Program-made: the position numbers and the translations under genes | Part shown: piece after piece, positions 24,444 to 35,014 of the stretch | How the letters are laid out: every line of letters begins with the position of its first letter | How positions within the stretch are numbered: the stretch's first letter is position 1 | The notes under the pieces: model-generated | Seen by the model: only the letters and a program-made list of their open reading frames with translations | Told to the model about the DNA's origin: nothing | The model's database searches: none | Source: Lingula anatina | Lineage: Eukaryota > Brachiopoda > Lingulata > Lingulida > Lingulidae | Assembly: GCF_001039355.2 (NCBI RefSeq) | Contig: NW_019776100.1 | Location: forward strand, 49,000 to 112,999 | Direction of reading: 5' to 3' | DNA: 64,000 nucleotides

Positions 24444-25651
24444 GATGCAATATTACATAATGCTTAACAGCATAGCCACCACCAATCTTTAACAATACAC
24501 TACATGTAACATGGATATTTAGGACTACCGTCTTCAAGCCCATGGAAATTCAACGTCACACCTTGAAAATGCCAAAATGTAAATAAGAGATAACTGTAAT
24601 GAAATGAGTTTATTTTCATTCAACATCTTCTTTACATAAAACAAAATAATACACTTAGTCATTTTAGTATGATCAACTAAGAAAATTGCAGTTTTAGGTG
24701 GATCCAGGTGTTCAGAAGGTAACGGAAATTTTGTTCAATTTTTCATTTCTCATTCCACCCAAAAAGTATTTAGATCTTACCTTAAGATATGTAATTCTAA
24801 CTGACACAGGATATTGACCAGGGCAATCTGTGGCAGGTGGCACTTTCATTATCCATTTCTGATGTGACACTCATGCTTAGTTTAAATACAAAGTAAAATT
24901 CAAATACATTTCAGTGATTTTATATACATTTTCATTTTACTGATTTATTCATACAATTTCATATGTTTTAACATATTAAAATAATCTTTTTATCAAATTG
25001 TACAAAGTTAAAGTGTTACTTATACACTGTAAAACACATTTGAATCAGATCTTGACAATACAGACAACTGTTGAGGTGTCAAAATTAAAGGTAAGCAGAA
25101 TGGGCATTTAAGAAAGTTTGATTGCTGATTTTCAGCTACATTCTGTTTTCCATTTTCAGTATAAGTTATGTAATGTTACTTATATGCTGTAACACACATT
25201 TAGGACTGATAATTTGGCTTTATTCTCAAAAAAGAAACTGCAGGAATAATTCATTTTAACACAGGACACTTCCCAATATGCTTGCTTTTGTTTATGGTCA
25301 CCATTTACACAGCTATGCTCTAGTGCAACTGTTCAATTTTACAGACAGTCTTATATTTCTAAAAATTCAACACTTTTACCACTTAATCTTCATTTTCAAA
25401 GCCAAATACAAAAATCCATCTTTTTTATGTATCTTAAAAGTGCATATGTAAAAAAATTACATGGACATTTTTTCTAAAAGACAACCATAGATGGCACTCA
25501 GTATACAGTAGTCAAGTTGCCTGTTCCATCATCCTCTTAATCACATATTTTCACACATATTGACCAGACAGCAGTGAACTGGCTTGAACAGATCACAACC
25601 TCTTTTCTGGTCCAGCTTGATAACTGGAAATTCTCAGTCAGCATGATCTCA

Positions 25652-28600
25652 TCACTTGTCTATAAGCGTTCCTTTGACACGTTTCTTCATTGCTTCGTCA
25701 GTCTAAAATTGGACAAGTACATCATTGTGTAAGTCTTAAAGAACCTACTAACTGTGAGTAACATCTTATCATTACATTATACAAAATATCTGATCACATA
25801 TAACATGTATAATCTGGTGTTAAAATTTTCCACATCATGCACTTTAAAAATTACTCAGAACTATCAAAACAATTACTTCTTACTTTCAGTAATTGAAATT
25901 CAAAGTACAAACTTCAATATAATACAATGTATATTTCAGAAAATAAAGATTCAAAAATTGGAGTTTATTTTCTCCCCCGAATGATATAAAAAAGTATTTC
26001 AATTAATAAATTTATAAAAAGAGTTGAATTATTTTGATTAATACAAACACACACCCATGTAAAAAGTAAGGCAGTCTATAGAGTAAATTACCTGCTCTGC
26101 AAACTTCCTCTTTGCCATTCCCTTCCTGAACAGTTGTTTTTCAATAACTTTTGCATTTGCTGCATATGAATCTGCTATTTCTTTCTGAAAAACAGAAGAA
26201 AAAACATGTAAGTAGGCATATTTGATCATTTATCTTGGCACATGGAATAGTAAATTGTCAAGTATGTTATATTAAGGATTATGACACTGTATTTACACCA
26301 CTTCAGATACTTTAATGTCATTGTGTTGGACCAGATATTTACATAATTTAAAACAAAATAGAGGATTTTTCATCTCTTTTTAGTATCTATTTAAATACTT
26401 GTGACTATTTAATTATTTTTCTTTCATATTAAAACCCTTCATTCACTGAATTCTGTCAATAAAAAAACATCCTACTTACTGCCTCTATTTCTTCTTCCTC
26501 CTCATCTACTGTGGACACAGTGACAGAGCTAAATTTACCCATATTTTTTGTGTGCTTTGTTAGAGTGACCTTAAAAGAACAAGAAGGTGGCATAAACACA
26601 AAATTCAGTACGTCATCAAATGGTGACCTCTGACTTGGTAAGGCCCTTAACTTTGCCAGAGCTTTAAAAAGCTTGTGGACACCACGCTAAAGTTGTTTGA
26701 TACCCATAGTTCTTGCTTATTTACTTAGGTCTTGACCTGACACTTAATTAGCAGATTCCAAATCTGTGTTTAAAACTGCATGATGCAAAAGTTAACCCAT
26801 AATTTGGAATAACAACCTTATTTCATGCTGGCACAAAAACAATTATAATTGTTCTAAACAAGATTTTTTTACAATGCATAACCTTTGAAGGTGTAGAATA
26901 AACCAGAGTAGCATCATCTTTTAAGGCAATTAACACTGCAAGCTAAATTCATTATAAACAATATTTAAAAACAAATTCAAAAATCTATCTGATTCAATCA
27001 ATCAATCTTGCATACCTTCTTTGGCTGTGTTATCTGACTGTAAACATCTGCCTTGATTCCCTCCACTTCTTTCTTTAATGCACCGTCTACTATGAAGGTG
27101 ACATTACTGCCTTTCTCTGTGTGCTGATAGAAGATCCATAGGCCGCACCTTCAAATTAACAGAAATAACACCACTAGATACATGCAGTTTTGACATGAAC
27201 GTCTGCAATGATCAAACCTAGCTAACTTTTATTGAAAGATGATTAGGATCCCGAAAGTTTAATTAAAGCATAAAATTTATGAATTATTTTAACGTCTGTC
27301 TTGGCATCACTGGGAAGAGAAAGAAAGAACGGACTGTATCATAGACCTGCTCTCTTAAAGATATACTCTGTGTTTGAAAATTCCCCATAGTCAAAGTCTC
27401 TGTCTGTGGAATAAAGAATATTCCTTGAAATCGGAATCAAAAACGTATTTCTTAAATTCTTTAAAATACCCAATTGCATCATAAAGTATTTAAAAAAAAT
27501 TTAAGTGAAAAATATCCAAAATTGCTTTCTTACCTTTTACATTTTTTTCTATATTGTCTTTCAATACCCTCAGGTCTGAAAATAAATATTGCTTTTATTA
27601 AATTCAGATACCAGCATTACTGTGTAGCAGTTAAACAATACCTTGAACGTTAAACCACAATCTGCAACTAAGACACTTCTTTGTGTGGTGAGACAGTCAA
27701 AGAAGACTAGAGACATCATAAGATTAAATAGCACGAAAATTCATGCGTTAGCACTCCTATTGACGATTCTGACATATACTCTCTGTGCTAACACAGACAG
27801 TACATATCAGAATCGTCAATAGGAGTGCTAACGCATGAATTTTCGTGCTAAAGATTAAAATCATAATCTCCATTTACTGCTCTCTTTTTATTCTGTGTGT
27901 ATTTCAAAGAGACCACAAGCTTATAAGGAATGTAACTCAGATTCATTTACCTCTTCAAATGAATCACCTCGTCATTATCACAGGTCAGCTTGTGGGCATG
28001 CTTGTGGCCATCTATTACCCTTGCATTATCCCTTCTTCTTAGTGGAAGTTTCTCTACAGGACAGTCTAATGAAATGTAATTTGCTTACAAATGTCAGGTA
28101 ATATGACAATTAGCATGATATCAAAAGTACTTCAGTGAATCAGAAAAGCAAACTTTCAAATTGCTCATGTATAGTTTGAACTTGGCACTCCTGATGAAAT
28201 TATGCGAATCAGTTACTTCGTCATGAAAGTGGGTTATGGCTACAGAAAGTTTGGAGCTAATACTTTACCATTACTCAAAGAAAATATAAGTGAATCAGTT
28301 TGTTTACCTTGAATCATAAAATACTTAAAGTGCTCAGTAAAATTGTGCATTCATGAGGGGTTGGGTAAGAAAATTTGGGAATCTGCATCATTTATTATAT
28401 ATAAATAATTATTAATTTTATGAACAGACCAAATGACAAAAATAGCTTTAAAATGTAATGTTCATAATTATTGTTGCAAGCCTAAATAAGGAAATGCCTT
28501 ATAGGTTTTCATCAATCTTGGGCCGAATACAACCATTATTAAAATTGAAAAAAAAAATCCATTACAAACGTCACGTTATGGTCCTAATTTTATTTATACA

Positions 28601-28795
28601 CTATGGGCTATGTGGTCAAAGCAGAAAACAGAAAACTGAGTCAACTTCGAGTCTTCGAGAGGCACTAGACTCACCAAGGATCAGGCTCATCTGTCCGCAC
28701 AAACAGTAATATACATTCAGTGGCTTTTCTCCCTGGTATTCCTCCTGATCCTTAGTATCTGTGCAAACAACACTACGGGATACGACCTTCGGCAT
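25652..28795 (-). CDS. STEEP1: STEEP1, STING ER exit protein homologue
   Basis: Seven minus-strand exons in transcript order: 28675-28795, 27951-28065, 27534-27575, 27016-27148, 26480-26569, 26092-26184, 25652-25702. They join in one frame of 214 residues (human STEEP1/CXorf56, 222). The protein begins [16 protein letters not shown] and holds [71 protein letters not shown] and KVIEKQL-RKGMAKR. All are highly similar to the vertebrate protein. The Cys pairs at about 31/33 and 91/94 may bind metal. In mammals STEEP1 binds STING and promotes its exit from the ER. The family is also conserved in lineages where STING biology is unclear, so a broader trafficking role is possible. It shares a 228-bp head-to-head promoter with CDK9-A. 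A foldback element sits in intron 2. The ending GTLIDK is a little shorter than human. Confidence 0.93.
27720..27859. mobile_element. Foldback element with perfect 44-bp arms and a 9-bp target duplication
   Basis: Arms at 27729-27772 and 27807-27850 are perfect inverted copies starting TAGCACGAAAATTCATGCGT. The centre has a second small hairpin (CTGTGCTAACACAG). The element is flanked on both sides by AAGATTAAA (27720-27728 and 27851-27859), a clear 9-bp target-site duplication. Duplications of 9 bp are typical of Mutator-like transposases, so a MULE-type MITE is likely. It lies in intron 2 of STEEP1. The intact arms and duplication suggest a young insertion. Confidence 0.85.
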
Positions 28796-29023
28796 GTCTA
28801 TAGGTGTGCTTGTTCGTTTTAAAATTAAGTTTAAATCACAAAATTCTATCAGTCTCAGAGGCTTCTCGCAGGTGCGTTGTGTAATACGTCACATCCGCTG
28901 CGTCAGCAAAATCTGCGTTGCCCCGCCGGATGTTTGAAGTGCAGCGCAGAGCAATGAGAAACAGTTAGGTAGTTCTGTACGGTTAATCCTGTGAAGTTCC
29001 ACATCCGTTTTAATGTGTAAACT
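28796..29023. promoter_or_regulatory. Bidirectional promoter between STEEP1 and CDK9-A
   Basis: The two start codons face away from each other across 228 bp, so both transcription starts are expected here. The DNA is richer in CpG than its surroundings (for example GCGTTGCCCCGCCGG near 28912). A CRE/ATF-like TACGTCAC lies at about 28885 and a TGCGTCAGC at about 28899. No TATA box was seen at a sensible distance. Start sites are inferred, not shown. Confidence 0.65.
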
Positions 29024-30991
29024 ATGAGCAAGGTGGAAGACATCGTGTTCCCGTATTGCCAGGATGTCAACAAGTATGAAAAGTTGACGAAGATTGGCCA
29101 GGGAACCTTCGGGTAAATATGCCTTGGGCTAAGCTTGGACCTAAATTTAGGTCCAAGGGCTAAGTGACGTTCAAACATGCAAACCACCGCGCGTTTTCAA
29201 TGTTACTGTCACATAAATGTTTGCTGTTATTGTTGGTATTTACAAAATGATCTGTAATTCTTTGAATATATCGTTCACTCCCATACATAGACTAAAAAGA
29301 ATGAGTATATCTGCTATGAGGACACCAATCAGTTTACTTTATGAAAGGAGTTTGCTGGAACTCTTTACTTTATGGTTTAACTTAAATGATTTACCTTTTT
29401 GAATTATGCTTTTATGAACAGTGTTGTTGATATATGTTTTCAGAGAGGTCTTCAAAGCCCGAGATAGGAAAACCAAAAGATTGGTTGCACTCAAGAAAGT
29501 CTTGATGGAAAATGAAAAAGAAGGGGTATGAATTCTTCCCGCCCCCAGTTACCCAGTATCAACAGTACTTGATGATATTGTTACAGTATTGTATTGGTTT
29601 AATTCATGTGCCATATTGTTTCCTCATATATGCCTTTTATTTATTCTTTTTTTTCAAAAAATTATACATTAATTTGTGAGTATTGATGGTGCTTATAAGT
29701 GTAAGCATTCAACGTTTACTGATTTATATTAGACAGATATGTTTGTATGCATTTTGCTTGATATTGTCATGCTTTTTCTCCATAAGCTTTGCGATATATA
29801 CATATATCATGGGTTTCTTGTTAATTGCAGTTTCCCATCACAGCTTTAAGAGAGATAAAGATTCTCCAACTTCTGAATCATGAAAATGTGATGCATCTGA
29901 TAGAGATTTGCAGAAGTAAAGGTAACATAGATGGTAATAATTATAATTATAATGTTCATATTAACATGATAGATAAATCTATATTGTTAATATGAAAGAG
30001 AAAGGTATCCAAAGATAAGAAGTTGACTTTTTAATGGAAATGATTTGTAATGCATTAGAATATAGTATGGGGAAATATTTTGCACTGTATTTATTTATCT
30101 TCTTATAGAATTATAAATCCGTTTTTTATCTTCAATCTTTCAGCCACACCATATAACCGATTTAAGAGTACATTCTATCTTGTCTCTGAATTCTGTGAAC
30201 ATGACTTAGCAGGACTACTAAGTAACTCAAATGTAAAATTCACCCTGGGAGAAATCAAGAAAGTTATGCAGCAACTGCTCAATGGATTATATTACATCCA
30301 CAGTAACAAAGTGCTTCATAGAGACATGAAAGCAGCTAATATTCTGATAACAAAATCGGGAAAGTTGAAATTAGCCGATTTTGGACTTGCAAGAGCTTTC
30401 AGCATGAACAGTAAAGGCCAACCATGCAGGTATACAAACCGAGTTGTGACCCTTTGGTATCGCCCTCCAGAACTTCTTCTAGGTGAAAGGGATTATGGGC
30501 CAGCCATTGACGTGTGGGGTGCGGGGTGTATCATGGCTGAAATGTGGACGAGAAGTCCCATAATGCAAGGGGACACTGAGCAACGCCAACTACAGCTGAT
30601 CACACTACTGTGTGGGTCTATCACTCCATTTGTGTGGGCCGGAGTGGACAAGTATGAATTATACCACAAGCTAGACCTTCCCAAAGATCAGAAAAGAAAA
30701 GTCAAAGATCGTCTTAAAGTCTACATCAAAGACCAGCATGCACTAGATCTTTTAGACAAACTGCTAACACTGGACCCTTCTAAGAGACTAGATTGTGACA
30801 AGGCTTTGGACCATGATTTCTTCTGGACTGATCCCAGACCCACAGATTTGGCAAAGATGCTATCCCAGCATACCATATCCATGTTTGAGTACTTGGCGCC
30901 CCCTAGGAGGAGAGGGGCACACCAACCACGCCCTGTTGGTAACAAACCCAACCCTGGTGTACAGGATCATCAGTTTGAAAGGATTTTCTAA
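29024..30991 (+). CDS. CDK9: Cyclin-dependent kinase 9, copy A (P-TEFb kinase)
   Basis: Exons 29024-29112, 29444-29525, 29831-29921 and 30144-30991 join to 369 residues (human CDK9, 372). With cyclin T it phosphorylates the RNA polymerase II tail and pausing factors in the nucleus. All kinase landmarks are intact: IGQGTFGEVF (glycine loop), VALKKV (ATP lysine), PITALREIKIL (CDK9's version of the PSTAIRE helix), EFCEHDLAGLL (hinge), HRDMKAANIL (catalytic Asp), DFGLARAF, and the T-loop RYTNRVVTLWYRPPE with the activating Thr. The tail SMFEYLAPPRRRG...FERIF is CDK9-specific. Compared with copy B it carries VSEFCEHDL, PCRYTNR and TPFVWAGVDKYEL, slightly less like human CDK9. An AATAAA lies at about 32669. 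Frame and motifs suggest a functional gene. Confidence 0.95.
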
Positions 30992-33422
30992 TTCTTTTTT
31001 CTTTTAGTATTTAAGAGTGTGTTAATATATGTAAATATTTAGTGTTAATCGAAACAATTTTGTTCGAGTGCTGAAGTGAGCATTGTTTTACCTTTCACTA
31101 CATAATGGCAGCTTTTTAGACAGAAAGAAATATTTTCTCATTTAATTTTGTGAGAATAAAACTGATAAAGTTATGATGGCAAGTATAATGTGAAAATTTC
31201 TCAAGAATCTTAGTTGAAAACTTTGTACCAAGGTTAATTTTTGAAGTAGCAATACTTTTTAAAACAAGCCTAGTATAATGGACAGCACTTAGTGATATGC
31301 AATTTATCAGTAATTGTGAAAACTATCTGTTGTACACAAAATTGTGTATTTGTTGGGGAAACGAAAGTTTGTGACATCTTCAAGGGTCAATTTGCAGCTG
31401 TACCCTCTACCAGGGTGGCAGATATTATAGGCACATTTTCCACCCTGTAACTTTTGACCAGATGGAAGCACTCTGTAGGTAGTTACTGTAGGAGATTCCT
31501 CAGTTAACTTCAATCTGAAGTAACAACCTATTCATAAGGGGCTGTATCTATCTGTCACAATATAACAAGTGATTAAAATCAGAGCAGTTAAAAGATTGAC
31601 CATATTTAGCCAGAGAGATTACCTGTGAATATCTTGTGAAAAATCAATCTGTGGCCCTGGTAGAGGGTAGTGCAGTTGATATTGTGACATCAAATCCTAC
31701 ATACAAAGTTCAAATGTATATAAGATACATGGTTGCTGTTTTTTTTCTAATAATTTAGAGCTGATTTAAATTTGATATTGCAGTGAATGAGATAGTTTAT
31801 AAATATGATGAAAAGAGCTTTTTGTCAACACAGAAAAGGGTACGCATTTGGTTGCTGAATATATGAATATTTTCTGTCATGGTATACCTTAAAAGTACCA
31901 AGAAAGTATCAATACTGACTTTGATACAAATTTAAAAGATTCAAAAGCCAGCAGGTTTTGGAAAGGCAAATTGTTCTGTGGTTGATAAAAATGTCGTTAT
32001 TGTTAGTTACTCGTATCATAGAACCTTAATGAGATACTCCAACAGTGGTTTTAAGCAGCAAACAACACTATTTTTATATTGTTATGAAGGTGACTGTGAT
32101 TTATCTGTGAGTAGGTTTTGACTGGAACTTAGTGCCAATATGAAAAAGCCCCACCCGGAAATTTTTCTCTTAAAGCTTTACACTTAAAATACTTATGCAC
32201 TGAAAAGTTATGCACGTTTAAGAGAACATCTGGGAGCCGGATGTTGTAAATTCATTGTTTTCATTCTTGAGAAATATCAAGCAATACTATATTTTCATTA
32301 AAGATGTGTTTGGTTACTACTTGTAGTTTACATGTGCATGGAATGTTATAGTGAAACTGGCCAACTGTACACCAACAGTATAGCTGTTGAAGATGCCATT
32401 GCAGTTTTTTTTCTTCCATTTTTTGTTCATAAGAAGTGATTAAGTGATATGAAGATGTGGGTATACTTTTGTTTTGTGCTTGCAACTCATTGGACAGAAC
32501 CACATTCCATCTTAATTAATAATCTGTTGGTATTAATAGTTTTTAATTCATATTTGATACAGGTAAATGATACAATTATTTGACATCTGATTTTTAACAA
32601 ATAATCAGCTTTACCTTTACAACAGCTTTTATTTTTCTTGGATTATGTCCTCTGATTTTTAGAATTTTAATAAAGTTTTAAAAAATTCAATATACAGCTT
32701 TTGTTTTTACATAATTTTACTGGGGATAATTTTTGTCAAGTAAGTGTGTTATATGGAAATTTCAGCTGTGGTATGGTTGCAGCAGGTTGTTTTTTCTCAT
32801 ATTCAAACAGCATATCTTCGCGCGACATACAAATAGACATCCCCGCGCTTCGTTACTTAAAAAGACAGATTAAAATGATTTGTTCTGACTGTATGGTTTA
32901 TTAATCCATTCCATTCATGTAACGATTTGCACCAACAGAGGGTATTTTGACATATAACATCAAATATGATGACTTTCTAACTTTTCTAAAACTTAGTAAT
33001 CATACCGTCAGGTGACCTGGTGTACGTATTTATGGTGTATTTATGATATCAAGAGTTTGTATTATCAAACACCAACATTCCACCAAGTAGTAGGCAGGAG
33101 AAAATCAATGATATTTATGCAATTAGTTTCAAATATCTCAAATGTTCAGTGCACAAAATTAAAAAAATGCACTTTCTAATCACCAGTCACCATTTCTGTT
33201 TCAATGTACGCATGTATAAGGCGCAGTCTTTTGTCACTAATGGCAAATCATCACGCGTGGTAGCATTTATTAAATTAAATGACAAATTGCAAAGTGTATT
33301 GTAGTGCTGAACCACAGTAAACTACACGTAATAGGCCATTGAGTCTAACTCACGTCATTCGGTCATCGTTGACAAAGGGCATGTCTGCCAAAAGATGCAA
33401 TGCGTAATTAATTGCGAATTTT
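30992..33422. other. CDK9-A 3' UTR and convergent spacer
   Basis: No supported exon. The AT-rich sequence up to the AATAAA near 32669 is probably the CDK9-A 3' UTR. I looked for further minus-strand exons of the SMB gene, especially any seven-helix domain, and saw none. Confidence 0.5.
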
Positions 33423-34983
33423 TCAGCCACATGGAGCAAACGCACCCATGCTCACAAAGACACCAAAAGCACACACTGCGAATGCCCACTGAATTAAAAA
33501 TTGATTACCACCAGAAACCATGGAATTTCCATGTGTATCTTTTGTCGTTGTTTCAACATTGGATTCAAGAGGTTTCTCCACATTGGTGCAGGGATTCATT
33601 ACATCGCGCGAAACCATAATTTGATAATCAACATTGCCAAACGAAATAAACATGGCATTCGTACGCAGCTCTATGTCAAGCTCATCTCGAAAAGATTCAA
33701 ATATTTTAAGGCCTTCTCGATAATTCTTTGACTCTTCCTTCAGTCTCACCTGACAGGTGAGTACTGCTAGAACGCTAGAATTGTGCCATTCTTCGCCAGT
33801 GTCATTAGATGATATCTCGGCACATTTGCTGTAACGGGGATCCAAGAACATCCATCTCGTACTCAGTATGGCAGAGAGGGTAGGGGTAGGCGATATTGTG
33901 AACAGATCAAAAAAACGGCCTTTCCAAACCCGACAAACTCCAAGAACGTGCGAAATATTAAGAGGACCATCGGCAGTGAGTGTCATTTTCAAAGGGAAAT
34001 CAATATTGAAGATTGATAACGTTGGCGTTGAGCATTGGTCGCTTTCGTCCCCACAGATGTCCTGTAACATAATAATTGTTCAATATAAATATAGTGACAT
34101 TTACTGATAAGGAGTTTAGAGAGAGCACTTTCACATTTAAACGTGGAATGGCGTCCTGCAATAGCTATGTATTCAATGGTTTATTGATGTTAAACCCTTA
34201 ATTGACCCCAACTGTAAGTTGATTTGAATAATTTTGAAGTGTCTCGTAAAACATTAAAAAACCACTATGTAAATTGTCACAAAAATGCATCTGAAAGTCA
34301 CCACATAACTGAAATTAGAAAAAGGTAAATAAAACCTTACAGGATTTAGGAGCATACTGCATAAGTATATGGATAAGGGATAAATGGCTTAACAAAGCCA
34401 TCTATGGGACAAAAAGCATAATGAAAGTTTTTAAAAAGTATCTTTGAATTTTTATTCAATCAAACAATGAAAACAAAAATAAACAAAAGCAGTTTAGCGT
34501 TGATATCAATGGACCATCTAACTGTCGAAAATATAAACGAACATAGCGATGATGCGTTTTGTCTCCTTATAAAATTAAACGAAAATCAGAAACATGACTA
34601 TTATTTCTACTAGGCCTCTGCAGGGCCGTAGCTTCCGGGGGTGGGGGGCATGGGGGGGGGGGGGGGCGCCCCCCCCCCNNNNNNNNNNNNNNNNNNNNNN
34701 NNNCCCCCCCCCTCCCCCCTGGCATTTTGCTCAGGCTACGGCCCTGCTCTGTGCAGATGTATAATCCTTGAATTAACATTATTCTGAGGTATCAGACTAT
34801 ATCATTACTGCGGAAAGTTATCAGTGCGTGCCGATGTCAACATACGACAGTCAAAGATTAATATAACTTCTGGAATATGCAAGTTTTACACACAAGCACG
34901 CGCGAGCACTTAGTATTACACTGAACATTGAAAAAAAAAAAACAATTTTACACTATCATTATTAATTGGAAGGCCGCGCCGTT

Positions 34984-35014
<31 letters not shown>

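Larger units (their letters stand above)
22549..25651. other. Spacer between convergent MGAT4-like and STEEP1 genes
   Basis: AT-rich, with no supported exon. It contains the dispersed repeat at 23078-23395 and an (ATA)n run near 24417-24443. A segment around GTTACTTATA(C/T)(A/G)CTGTAA recurs at about 25016 and 25175. The two genes' 3' UTRs presumably occupy its ends. Confidence 0.5.

Noticed and set aside
31307-33000. Search for seven-helix exons of the SMB gene on the minus strand
   Set aside because: The frames there are short and not hydrophobic in the expected pattern. The region fits a CDK9-A 3' UTR.
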